Part shown: piece after piece, positions 9,704 to 20,290 of the stretch
How the letters are laid out: every line of letters starts with the position of its first letter
Numbering within the stretch: the first letter of the stretch is position 1
Assembly (NCBI RefSeq): GCF_022605725.1
Contig: NC_065554.1
Location: 6,901,100 to 6,965,099, forward strand
Reading direction: 5' to 3'
Source: Anthonomus grandis grandis
Taxonomy: Eukaryota; Arthropoda; Insecta; Coleoptera; Curculionidae
Length of the DNA stretch: 64,000 nt
The notes under the pieces: model-generated
Databases searched by the model: none
Told to the model about the DNA's origin: nothing
The model's input: the letters and a program-made list of their open reading frames with translations, nothing else
Made by a program: the position numbers and the translations under genes

Positions 9704-9841
9704 ATGGTTAATTCTCGTCCATTGGAGGAAAAAGTAGAAGCAATTTTTATTTATGGAGCAACGCGTAATTTTCATGAGATTGAAAGGGTTTTCAACGAAC
9801 GTTTTCCTGATCGTCAAGATGGCGCTTATGTGTTATTTTGA
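9704..9841 (+). pseudogene. Mariner-like transposase, N-terminal stub
   Basis: Forty-five residues from the ATG at 9704. PLEEKVEAIFIYGATRNFHE and VFNERFPDR match the start of the helix-turn-helix DNA-binding region of insect mariner-type transposases, which bind the TIR. The frame ends three codons into the right TIR arm. The whole DDE catalytic domain is absent, so this copy could move only in trans. The short length makes the family call moderate. Confidence 0.6.
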
Positions 9842-10246
9842 CATTTGGAACTGTCGTTTTTATGTCAAAATAAAATAGTGATGCATTTATTTTCGTACAC
9901 TGATTTTTACCTATTCAAAAATCATAAAAATGTGAAACGTTAAAATAAAAAAAAATACTTTTTTATTAGGCCGCCATTTTGAAACGAGTTAAGATATGGG
10001 TCTAATATTTCAGGGTTATAAAGTACTCATTGAGACCTTTAAAATGAGGTACCACACGACCCCCCTTTCTATTTAAAATTTTTTCTCAAGATGTCGCCCA
10101 GCCGCCATCTTGGAATTTACAACTACCTAGTTTACAGTGAAAAATAGTATCTATAGACCAATTTACTTATGCCAAGTTTCAAAAAATTTTTTTGACCCGT
10201 TCAAAAAATAAATGGGGGGGGGGGGGGACTTCAAAGAAAAGCACTG
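9814..10246 (-). repeat. Right long TIR arm
   Basis: Inverted copy of 8845-9275. The inner edge abuts and interrupts the transposase reading frame at 9814, marking the internal deletion junction. Confidence 0.9.
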
Positions 10247-10248
10247 TA

Positions 10249-12211
10249 TATATATTACACTCTGTAGTTCTATATATTCGCAAACATGTGAACCCATTTT
10301 TAATGACGCATAAAACGTATCCAGAAAAGTTTTCTTTTATATTCGACATAAAGAAGAGAATTTCAAAAAAAAACCCATACTTAAGAGGCAAACTTTCTAT
10401 TCGAGGCTCATAAAAATCTTTATCTGGTTTCAAATAAAGTGACGATTGATTTTAGTGTAAACAAGGCCTTAGGTTTGGCAATGAAAGTCTTATGAGATTG
10501 GCTCCTATCGGTGCCGTAAATATAACTTACTCTGGTGTGTTTCTATTTTCAGTCGGTGCCATTAAATACGTTTTATTGTTGGCGCTTTGTGAATCCGATG
10601 AGTACTAAATTGACAGTCTGCTGCTTGGTTATTAACTTAAGAGCAAAAGTTTTTGGGATAATTTATCAGTTATTTATATGTTTATTTACAGCACTCTACA
10701 GATTTAGGTACATCCAGTTATTGAGTGTGAAGGAAAAAGACAATGAAAATAATAATGGTAAAACTCGGTTCCAAAAAGGGCTCTAAATAAAAAAAAGATT
10801 TGAATAAGATAAAAGTACAGTTATCTAAAATACAACAACATTTGTAATTAGGAAAAGTTTTTTTTTATAGCTGCGATACTATAGTTAAAAATGTCACATT
10901 AACCCTGAACAGAATTATATGTGTCGTACGGTCTACACAGTGGAAAAAAATTATTCATGTTTGTTCTAGGTTTTAATAAAAGTATAAGTTTTCATTGACG
11001 TGATTTGTACTGATTGTCTAGTACTATTTTCTATAACTAGGTAATCTAATCTTGTTAGTCGGTTAGGATATCAATAAAACATTAAAGAAAACCATAGAAC
11101 ATCAAATCAAGATAAATTTGCTTATCTATATCAAAACAAGATACATACAGAAACTGAGATTATAAACTATAATAACTAAGTTATACATTTCACAATAGAG
11201 AATGAAGATCAGAGATGACGCGACATATCTTAACTACGAGACATATCTAATGACGCGACTTAACTTTTTGAACGTAAATATGTAATGAAAAGATAAGATG
11301 TATTTATTAAGGCGATTTATCAGAATAATGCACTACACATACATTATTCCCACACTAAGACTAACAGCCTTCAGTTTTATGACGTCAGCCGACCTTAATC
11401 ATGTATTAGAGAATGCACAATAATTAACTACTGATGTCTTGTTGATGTCGACACTCCACAACAACTGACTAGGTATCGGCCAGGTACCCAGTCTTCAACA
11501 AATAAACAAACAAACCAGCTAACGGTGACACTAGTGCATAAACCGCCTATTACAACAATACAGACTTTAACCACAGACACTACTTGTCACTGAGGCGTTT
11601 ACAGACCAATTAATTTAGGTAACGAAAAAAGCAGTTATTTTATAAAAACTATATTGTACTAAATCATTTAGTGATCTACTGATCAAGTGTTAATTTGCTT
11701 TTTTTATAAGAGTGTGCCATATTCTTATAAAATATGTTTGTCAGATGTCTGATACTATTAAAAAATAAGCCCTAATTTCTGGTATAGTATCCTTAATGTT
11801 TTGTGCCATGCCGTTTTAATAAATTAAAAAAAAATATCCAATATTTTACGATAAAAAGAGAGTTTTACGTAAGTAAAACGTTTATAGAACTGATATGCAA
11901 AGCAAATGAAAATTAAGTTATTCTAACATTCCCGGCAAATCAATTAAGTTATTTTAAAAAGTAGAATCAATTTATGTAAAAACTGTAAATCAGAAAATGT
12001 CGGCCTTTTCTCTAGGTTACGAAACGAAAATCTTTCCAATAGTTATGTGTATTGAAAACCAATTTCCGGGTACACTTCGTCGCACTTGAACCATAGAAAT
12101 TTCAGAAACCTTTTTTAAATATTTTCAATATCATTAATATGCTTTTGATAATGGGGGACCATATTTAAGAAGCCTATTCGAGTATACATCTGATATATAT
12201 GAATGTTTTAA
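10249..12211. other. No recognised gene; AT-rich spacer
   Basis: A short plus-strand frame at 10535-10786 follows a pyrimidine-AG acceptor-like site, but I recognise no protein. A small duplicated motif (ATGACGCGAC) lies at 11215-11265. Nothing else stands out. Confidence 0.4.
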
Positions 12212-13690
12212 TTTTTTTTTTTTTTTTTTTTTTTTTTTATGGTAAACACAAGCACAAGAGGAAAGTCCTATGTCACTCTTGGAGTGGTGCTTGCGCGAAG
12301 ATATTTGTGGGCATTTATCTTGAATCGCTGTAGGTTTTATGCGTCGGGAAATATGTGAGGTGGAAGCCCGTTCCACAAAGAAGATGTTCTCCAGATGAAT
12401 GAGTCCCGATACAGCGACGTCCTTGGGGTAGGCAGGTGGACTCGATGTTGATGAGCCGCAACTGCTAGACGCGTCCTTCTTGCCGGAACAGCCCTGGGTG
12501 GAATCAGGCCTGCCAGCTGAGAGGAGCACTTACCGTGATAATAACGGTAGAATAAACAGAGATCAACCACCTTTCTCCTGTGCTCCAGGCTATCCGGACT
12601 CTTTGTCAGTTCTGGTTTGTTGATAAGACGAATATCTTTCTTCTGTATAGAATCCAGCAGGTTTAAACTATGCTTGGGTGCAGAGCTCCAGACATGCGAG
12701 CAATACTCGAGGGAAGGGCTTATTTGAGCCTTATAAAGAGTCAGCAGCTGTTCTGGTGTATACAGTTTTTTCATTTTGAAAAGCACTCCGAGTTTTTTGG
12801 AAGCCGCCCTGGCGACCTCGGCAACGTGGTCATGCCAGGACACACTGTTGGTGACCTCGACTCCTAGAAGATGTAAAGATGATTTCATTGGCAATGTTTT
12901 CCCTGTCATAACCAGCTCCGGGCCACCAAGGCTAGTCTTCATCGTAAATATTGCATTCTCCATAATCTTCGATATCACTGAAACTAGTGCAATCGGGCGG
13001 TAATTGGAGGGCATCGTCTTCTTACCCTTTTTGGGTACAGCTTGCACTCGAGCAGTTTTCCAGTTTGTTGGAAATTGGCCCTGCTTATACGATGCCGTGA
13101 ATAGTCTACATAAGGGAGGAGTCAATTCGTCTGCACAACGTTTTAGTATTAGGGCTGGAATTCCATCGGGTCCAGAAGCTTTGTTGGTATCTACGCTTTT
13201 AAGAATTTTATTTCTAATTCGTTGGGGAAACGAAATTTCTCCCATCGATGAATTCACCCTTGGCAAATATGGCGATGTTTTGCCTTGCGAGTGCAGAGTA
13301 GAATTAGACGCGAAGAGTTTACCCAGTAAGTTGGCTTTTTCCCTTGCTGTTACCGCGATAGAACCATCATCTGCTATTAGGGGTGGCAAGGCCGAGCAAA
13401 TCCTTGACTAACGGCTTTCGATACCGACCAGAAAGATCTTGTTCCATTTGGGCAGTTTAGCAGTTTGTTTTTGATCCTGTTGTTGTGACTCTCTTTGCAT
13501 TCATCAATAATTCGCTCGCAGCTATTTCTGGAGGCTAAAAAGTTCCTCCGATTTTCGATGGAAGGATGTTAACGCCATTTGCGATATGCTGCGTTTTTAG
13601 TGTTTACTGCCTTTTTGCAATTCAGGTTGAACCATTGCTTGTTGTTTGATCCGCATTTAGTAGAAAAGAAAATACTGACTCCAACTTGAC
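12212..13690 (-). mobile_element. LINE (Jockey/CR1-like), 5'-truncated, with poly(A) tail
   Basis: Minus-strand ORF2 fragment ending in a tail of 27 A (T at 12212-12238 on the plus strand). The 5' truncation point is near 13690, inside the linker before the RT (motif STKCGSN, then WFN, around 13630-13680). Base composition is markedly more GC-balanced than the surroundings, suggesting a relatively recent arrival. Target duplications were not identified. Confidence 0.8.
12337..13680 (-). pseudogene. LINE ORF2 RT with in-frame catalytic deletion
   Basis: From 13680 the linker (WFNLNCKKAVNTKNAAYRKW) runs into an RT frame open from 13389 to 12337. RT motifs seen: NKASGPDGIPALILKRCADE, then YRPIALVSVISKIMENAI (about 12990-12935). 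The text then jumps to the RT C-terminal/thumb block GGPELVM and LHLLGVEVTNSVSWHDHV. The palm core with the (F/Y)ADD catalytic motif is therefore deleted, in frame. The thumb and C-terminal domain (LYKAQISPSLEYCSHVW, and TSLYRDSFIWRTSSLWNGLP near the end) are intact to the stop. The 5' linker has stops near 13570 and 13390. It is inactive as an RT. Confidence 0.8.
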
Positions 13691-13928
13691 CGGCAATGAG
13701 GATTTTGTCAAGAAAATGATATCACTGGATAATACTGATACTTTAGATGCCTTTATTGACTTGGATACCATAAACAACGCCGATATAACTTTCGAAGAGG
13801 CTAGTTATACGGGCACAAATCTAACCAATAATAAAAATGTTCGGACTAGCGACCAAAAAAATCTAGAAAACACAAGTACCACAAGTTTTAAAAATATTTC
13901 TAAAAAAAGATCTATGCAAATGAAATGA
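13686..13928 (+). CDS. Hypothetical acidic short frame
   Basis: Open plus-strand frame of about 80 codons, acidic and Asn/Thr-rich, with no ATG at its start. Not recognised. It precedes the DUF7869-family copy 2 and could be a leading exon of it or of a neighbouring copy, since those proteins have acidic N-termini, but nothing proves it. Confidence 0.15.
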   Translation: MTGNEDFVKKMISLDNTDTLDAFIDLDTINNADITFEEASYTGTNLTNNKNVRTSDQKNLENTSTTSFKNISKKRSMQMK

Positions 13929-13969
13929 GAAATTTAAGTGATTTTGAACAAATCGATGGCTAAATTTTA

Positions 13970-14180
13970 ACAGGTCATAAACCACACTTTTTTAGGTTTT
14001 GGTGTTTTGCGCGGGTTTAAACCAATACAACGTTTACCACCTAATTCTAAAAACTCGTAAACCACTAACCAATAGGAATTGAGGAATTCAAATTTTAAAT
14101 ATTGTCGTATCACCATTGGTTGAATAGGTAAAAGCAACTTGTCGTATCCTGCAATATCCTCGTGGGAGAGCCGGTGCATG
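13970..14180. repeat. Cluster of GTCGTA/GTCATA motifs flanking DUF7869 copy 2
   Basis: GTCATAAACCAC (13974), CTCGTAAACCAC (14054), TTGTCGTATC (about 14105) and CTTGTCGTATCC (14140) lie on the plus strand. Related motifs recur at the other side of the gene: TTTTTACGACAACTTGCC (16994-17011, inverted relative to GCAACTTGTCGTATCC), GTCGTAAACCAC (17129) and GTCGTAACCCAC (17156). They may be subterminal transposase-binding repeats. I cannot fix the element ends. Confidence 0.4.
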
Positions 14181-14508
14181 AACGTCGTGTAGTGATGTTT
14201 CTATGATTTTTTGGTTGAAAAACTCTTAAAATGTAAGTTTTTTGCCTCAAAACTGTGCAATTATGTCTAAAAATAATTAGTTATCTTGAAAATAATTAAA
14301 TATAAATGATTTAATACAAAAAACTTATGAAATAAAGGTAATGTTTGCAGCTTTGTTTACACGACATATTAGAATTATTCATCTAAAACGAAAAACTTGA
14401 TTATCCGACTATTTTGAACTAGGGTAATTTTCTTTTTTTCTTTTTATGTTGGGTTTATATAGCCAAAATAACTTAATTTAAGAAGTAACGTAATATAATT
14501 TAGAACCA

Positions 14509-14539
14509 TTGATTGATAATTTGGGTAATTATCAATCAA
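14509..14539. repeat. Perfect 13-bp stem, 5-nt loop hairpin
   Basis: Arms TTGATTGATAATT (14509-14521) and its exact reverse complement (14527-14539) surround TGGGT. It lies just upstream of the first visible exon of DUF7869 copy 2. Function unknown. Confidence 0.6.
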
Positions 14540-14574
14540 AATTATAAGATAAACTATAGTCAACTTCTTATTAG

Positions 14575-16994
14575 ATGGGTAGTCAAGGTAGAAAGATGTT
14601 AGAAGCAGTATTTCTGCAAAACCTACAAAACAACGTAGAATACGAATGCAAAGTAGTGGTAGACAATGGACTGGTGAGTCTGGATCTCGGTCTTGATTGC
14701 ATGAAAGATGCAATGGCGACGATTGGCAGCCAGAATGATTCAGGTACGTCTTTAATTTGTAACAAATTTTTACCTGCATGAAATTTTAATACCATTTAAC
14801 TTGATATTATTACTTGCTTTATGAACGTATAAAAAGTGAGCGTCTACATTTTAAATTAAATTACCTATATTTTTCAGAACTATTATTTGCCGAACTAAAT
14901 GAGACAATGACGGAAAATACCATTTATGGTAGTTGCCCTAAAAACAATAACGAAATGGTTGGTGATGGCAATGATTGGTTCTGAAAATGATTATACAGGT
15001 ATAATTTTTAAATATTTTGCAATGCAAAGACAGTAATTATGTACGCAAAATAACACAAAATATTATTTTTAGTTCCTGCTCCTGAAGAAAACTCTGAATC
15101 AAATAGTCAATCAACTGAATCAAATGAATCAGCACAACGAGCATCCTGAAGACCATTCAAAAATTAATGATTCGTTGAATAAAGATGACCCAGACTACGA
15201 AGTTGAAAACTCAGATTGCCAATCTGACAATGCACCATCTTTAGCTGAGCCAGTGGATACAGCCAAGCCAGTAATTGCAGTAACAAGAAAGGGACAAAAA
15301 AAAGAGTTAGACGAAATTAAAGCAGCACCTGAGGAATGGGCAAAGAATAAAAGCAAAAAACAAAGATTGTTGGGAAAAGAATACTTGGGGTACTCCCGTA
15401 ACAATGGGACTGTACATCAAAACATTTTAAGCACATCGCGAAAAAGAAAAGATGGCTGTGGAAATGAGGTTTTCTGTAAAAACTCCTCAAAAAAAAACTG
15501 CGAAAAGTCTACTTCTGCAAAATGTAAAGAAATACTTAAGTTATTCTGGGAAATGACCTGGGAACAGAAAAAAGTGTACGTAATTAATTTGGTTTTATAT
15601 CAGCCAAAAAAGAGATGTTATGTTCAGGGGCCCTCTAGAAGGCAAGGAACCTATAGTTACCACTTAAGACTACAGAATACAAACCTTCAGGTATGTAAAA
15701 AAATGTTTTTGGAAACTCTAGGCTTAAACGAAAAATGGTACAGAACTGGGTACTTACAAGTGAAAATCATGGCTTAGTAGAAAGAGAAGATATTGGGAAT
15801 CAAAGAAAAAGTGTTAAACGAAGTCGCTCTGATTTTTTTGAGAAAACTGGTGATCAAGTAAATCATCTAAAATCATTCTTTGACCTTCTACCAAAATTAG
15901 AATCACACTATTGCCGCAAGGATTCTAAAAAGCTGTATTTTGAACATCCCTTTATGACAAAAATGGAAGTCTATGAAGTTTATAAACAGAAATGTAAAGA
16001 TGACGAAAAAAAAACAGTTTCCATTACGACTTTTAACACAGTTTTTGAGAGTAAAAATTTAGCACTACACAAACCAAAAAAAGATCAGTGCGACACTTGT
16101 CTACAATACAAATCTAAGCAACTAACTGAAGAGGAATACCAAAATCATTTGAAAAAGAAGACCCTTGCTCAGGAGGAAAAAACTAATGATAAAAAAGAAG
16201 CTGTCAATGGGATGCATTATGTTTTTACCATGAATGTACAGTCTGTTAAGTTATGCCCTGTTATTCAGGGCAGCAAAGTGTATTACAAGACTAGATTACA
16301 AGTACACATATTAACAATTTTTGACTATACACAAAAATATTTACAAGATTTGACTTACAAGCATATGTATTCACTTCCTGCAGTATACACCATCTTGAAG
16401 AACATTGTTTGGCCGAAAAAAAGAACATAATAATATTTTCCAATAGCTGTGGTTATCAAAACCGCAACACTGTATTATCAAATGCTTTGAGCTTCTTTTC
16501 AACCAAACATGAAATTTCTATAGAGCAAAAGTACCTTGAAAAGGGACATACACAAATGGAGTGCGATTTCACCCATGCAGTTATGGAAAGGAAGTTAAAA
16601 GGTCGTGATATTACCCTGCCATCGCAGTATGCATAAATTATAAAAGAGGCTCGAAAAAACCCTTTTCCACTTAACGAAAAGTATCTTTTGCATGATTTTT
16701 TTTAAATATGACAATAAGAATCTCATTCGATTTGACTCTATACGCCCAGGAAAAATCAAAAGCGACCCAACTGTATCAGATTTAAGGTGTCTTAAATATT
16801 TACCGGACGGAAGTATTCACTATAAAATAAACTACGAAGACGAATACAAAATTTTGCCTCAACGTGCTAAATTTCCTACACTACCCAAAGATCATACATT
16901 TAAACCCTTGTTTCCTGAACGTCTCCCAAATCTAACACACCAAATGGAAGCATTTACAAGAACTAAAAACTGTGTTAAATTTAAATGTCCATAG
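14575..16994 (+). pseudogene. DUF7869-family putative transposase (copy 2), with introns
   Basis: Exons: 14575-14743, 14878-14998 and 15073 onward, with consensus CAG|GT donors and pyrimidine-AG acceptors. The protein has an acidic N-terminus, then a basic region (KKQRLLGKEYLGYSR), a Cys/Lys-rich stretch, a block ending LQVCKKMFLETLGLNE (about 15685-15740), and HYCRKDSKKLYFEHPF (15907). A zinc-type CDTC (16090) precedes the core: FSNSCGYQNRN (about 16435), YLEKGHTQMECD (16534) and SIRPGKIKSDPT (16737). The motif equivalent to YSDGCGAQNRN in copy 3 is altered (S-N-S). Frameshifts near 14970, 15125, 15735 and 16420 and a stop at 16635 make it inactive. The family is widespread in invertebrates; that it is a transposase is inferred from copy 1. 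Confidence 0.6.
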
Positions 16995-17099
16995 TTTTTA
17001 CGACAACTTGCCATACACGGCTCATTAATAAAGCTTAAAAGATACCTGCAATAATAATTATTTATAGTTTGATTTATATCCTAATCCACACAATCATGA

Positions 17100-17165
17100 A
17101 AACCACAAAAGTGAAAAAGTCGTAAACCACTCCAAATAAAACACAAAAAGTCGTAACCCACAAAT
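17100..17165 (+). repeat. GTCGTAAACCAC/GTCGTAACCCAC direct repeats
   Basis: Two direct copies at 17129 and 17156, each preceded by an A-rich run, match the motif on the far side of copy 2 (14054). They lie between DUF7869 copies 2 and 3, so they could belong to either. Confidence 0.4.
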
Positions 17166-17380
17166 CGAAAGTTCTAATCTATCGCATCCCACCCTGTAAA
17201 ATACCAAGTTGCTCAAAAAATAGTAAAATGATCTGTATATATCCGAACAGATTAAGGATAATTTCTATTCATACAATTTCGATATTTTTTACGAAATTCC
17301 TGAGGAATGTCATTTTTTACGTCTCCTGTAATATTAGCTAACCTGGGGATACGACTTCTTAGAGTTTAACTATCCATTTT

Positions 17381-19191
17381 GACACAGTCGATGATGAGAA
17401 CAAAGAGGAGTCAAGATTAAATAAAGATGAAGACCTAAGTAAAAGGGAGAGTATTCCAGAAAATGGAGACAAAAAGCGTAAGAGGAAGAAAAACAGGTTG
17501 AGCGATAGTCAAGGATGGGAGTTCAACATTAACAAAAAGAAGAGACAAGAAGGGGATTCGTATATGGGCAGAAAGGATAACAAATTTTCTGTTCAGAGAA
17601 CTGAAAGAAAATTAAAAATGAGATGTTCATGTAAAGAGGGGTCGAAGAAAATTATTTTTAAATGTTATCTCTTAAATGACGAACAAAGACAAAAATATTT
17701 CAGAAATTCTAAAAGTATACATGGGAGGAGAAAAAAAATTTTGTCAAAGGAAGAGCGGTCTCTTCAAATATCAAAAGGGCAAAGAAACGAAAAACCGAAG
17801 GAGAAAGTAGAAGAAAATGCTCTTATTCTTTCTTTCTTGACATAAAAAAAGAGAGAGTTAGAGTATGCAAAATGATGTTTTGCAACACACTTGGTGTATC
17901 CATGAGAACTATTACTCACTGGTTAAATAAAAGCTTTAATTGACCAAAAAATAAAAAATGTAATAATGTAGAAACTGAAACTAAAGACTGGGACCAAAAA
18001 CATTTTCTTGAATATTAAGATTAAAAATTAAGATTTTCTTAAAAATTTACCAAAGCTAGAATTTCATTACTGCCGCAAATCGTCTTCAAATCTATACCTA
18101 GAACCCCGCTGGAAAAACAAAACTGAACACTATGATTTTTATAAAAATGTTTGGTTAACTAATAAAAAAATAGATTAACCCTATTTAAATATATTTTTGA
18201 AGAACTAAATTTATCTCTCTTCAGGACCAAAAAGGACGAATGTGATATTTGTGTAGGACACCGAACACAAAATGTTTCCGATCTACTTCATGAAGCACAT
18301 ATAAAAAAAAGGAGGCGGCAAGAAATGAAAAAGAAAAGGACAAGCAGTCACCCCATGAAGTGTTTACCATGGATCTCCAATCTGTTTTACTGTGTCCACA
18401 GTCAAACGTTTCTGCCCTACAAAACTAAATTGACTCTGCACAATTTTACTATTTTTAATCCACATACAAAGGATGGTTACTGTTTTCTGTGGCACGAAGG
18501 GGAAGGGGAGTTAAAGGCAAACTGTTTTGTCTCGATGATTTGTACCTTCTTAGATACCATGGTTTTACCAACTATTGATCCAAATACCAAAAATATTATT
18601 CTTTACAGTGACGGTTGTGGTGCACAGAATCGCAATTCCACTTTGTCTAACGTCCTATTAAATTTTTCAATGGAAAAAAAAGTATGTGTTATTCAAAAAT
18701 ACTTAGAGAAGGGTCATACACAAATGGAATGCGATTCTGTGCTTTCCACAATTGAAAGAAAGATTACAGGCAGGGTAATAAACGTACCTGCCGATTACGT
18801 AAATTTGATAAAAGTTGCGAGAAAAAAACCCAAGACCTTATTATGTTCAATATTTGAATCGTGATTATTTTGAAGATTTTTCTATAATTAACTTTTTTAA
18901 TTCAATTCGACCTGGACGTTAAACTGGTGACCCTACTATACAAGATATTAGAGCTCTTAAATATAATTCAAACGGATCCATTGAATATAAGATTAGGCAT
19001 TCTGGTGAGTTTCAAATCCTTCCAATCAGATTTAATAAAAAATGCTTGAGTATACCCATGGAAAAGCTACCAAAACTCTATCAAGGTAAATCAAAAATTA
19101 AAAGGGAAAAGTTTGAACACCTTCAATCACTAAAAAGTACTATGGAACCAGATTACCAATTTTTCTATGATAATCTTGAACATGAATCCTA
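17381..19191 (+). pseudogene. DUF7869-family putative transposase (copy 3)
   Basis: Starts after an acceptor-like TTTGACACAG (to 17380). A basic, Lys-rich N-terminal region (17400-17845) contains a CSCKEGSKK patch. VRVCKMMFCNTLGVS (17860) and LEFHYCRK (18060) follow, then CDIC (about 18240). The core is best preserved at 18325-18864: FLWHEGEGELKANCF (about 18485), ILYSDGCGAQNRNSTLSNVL (18600), YLEKGHTQMECDSVLSTIER (18702). The C-terminal domain follows (IRPGR, GDPTIQDIRALKYNSNGSIE), ending at 19191. It aligns throughout with copy 2, including SIRPG and the DPT motif, so they are one subfamily. Stops near 17845, 17995, 18175 and 18862 and several frameshifts show decay. Conserved E, D, H and E residues in the core could be catalytic. 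Confidence 0.6.
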
Positions 19192-19639
19192 AGGGTTTGT
19201 ATAACATGTAATGTTTTTCTAAGAATGTAAGTACTTAATATTTTTTATTTTTAATGTTTTTTACAAGCATCTAATAAACAATAAAATAATTATTAACAAT
19301 TATAATAGTTGTATTTTTAATATGAAATATGCGTAGGTCTAAAATGCGATGAGTTTTCATTTGATTCCTGCCTAAGTCCTTTAACTTGTTTAAATAAAAA
19401 AGAAAATTATTTTTCATAAAACAAAACATAATTTAAAAAAAGTCTTTGAAGTTACATTACTGTTAGTCAATAACTATTTTTTTCGCCTACTGTAAAATTT
19501 ACATTTTTGGACTTCAAACATTTCATTCAAACATTCATTTTTGGACGCAAAATTCATATGAGGCCGACGATATTGTGATTGAAAGAGAATTGTCAAAAAT
19601 TACGACCGACGTCTTTAAAAACTGTTGATGTGGAACATT

Positions 19640-20290
19640 GACATTATTAATGGTATAATCGCAAAGATGTAAGTTCTTCTTTAAGCTAACTTTAAGAGAC
19701 AACATTACACTTGGGTGCGTTTATATTCAAGCTGTTGTTTTTGCACAAAGTATTGAGTATGTCTAGGTCATTTTGAAGGAGACTGCAATCCTCAAGATTG
19801 TCAATTTTATAATAGAGTTTTGTATCATCCTCATATAATTTTTACACTTTTTACAGTAAGCTTATTAGATATTTTATTGATACATGAAATGGCATGGCAA
19901 TGCAACAGCATGGCATGGCATGGCAACAATCTTTGCAGAACTCCAATCAAAGCATTCTAAATGTTAAGAGCGTTGATAAAAAGGATGAAACTTTAAATCA
20001 AACGTATAGAGAATACCATGATCAAGTCTATCAAAGGCTTTAGGAAAGTCGGTATAGCTTACGTCAACTTTTGAAATTTGAAAGCGTTTATTGATTCCGA
20101 AATAAATTCCATTAGAGTACAGGTTTGTTATTGTAGATCTACTTCCAAACACCAAAGCTTTGGTGTTTAGTATGAATAAAATTTTTCAGTAAGTGATGTA
20201 AAACAGAATGCAGCACTCGTTCGAAACATTTAGAAAAGGTGATATTAAATTAATATGACCTTAGAACATTGAAAGGCTAGAATAAGTAAA
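19640..20290 (-). pseudogene. Non-LTR reverse transcriptase fragment
   Basis: The minus strand shows RT motifs in shifting frames: STITNL (about 20130), VDVSYTDFPKAFDRLDHGIL (about 20085-20015), then the active site as YEDDTKLYYKIDN (about 19835) and LQNDLDILNTLCKNNSLNIN (about 19785-19715). The catalytic alanine of (Y/F)ADD is replaced by E. A tandem ATGGC tract (19889-19925) splits the motifs. Only the palm region survives; the LINE clade cannot be fixed. Confidence 0.6.

Larger units (their letters stand above)
8845..10246 (+). mobile_element. Mariner-like element with about 430-bp TIRs, internally deleted
   Basis: The ends CAGTGCTTTTCTTTGAAG (8845) and its reverse complement (to 10246) are flanked by TA at 8843-8844 and 10247-10248, the Tc1/mariner target duplication. 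The arms are 8845-9275 and 9814-10246 and nearly identical, each including a run of 14 C/G. The 538-bp centre keeps only the N-terminus of a transposase. The family resembles the other long-TIR mariners at 38228 and 58639. Confidence 0.9.

Noticed and set aside
12134..12529. Minus-strand frame ending in a Lys run
   Set aside because: It is the LINE 3' region read in another frame, and the Lys run is the poly(A) tail.
12670..13411. Several plus-strand frames in the 12.6-13.4 kb region
   Set aside because: They are antisense to the LINE ORF2, whose motifs are unmistakable on the minus strand.
19889..19925. Tandem ATGGC repeats that might suggest a CRISPR or satellite
   Set aside because: Only a handful of 5-bp units, no spacers, and eukaryotic context; a short slippage tract inside an RT pseudogene.
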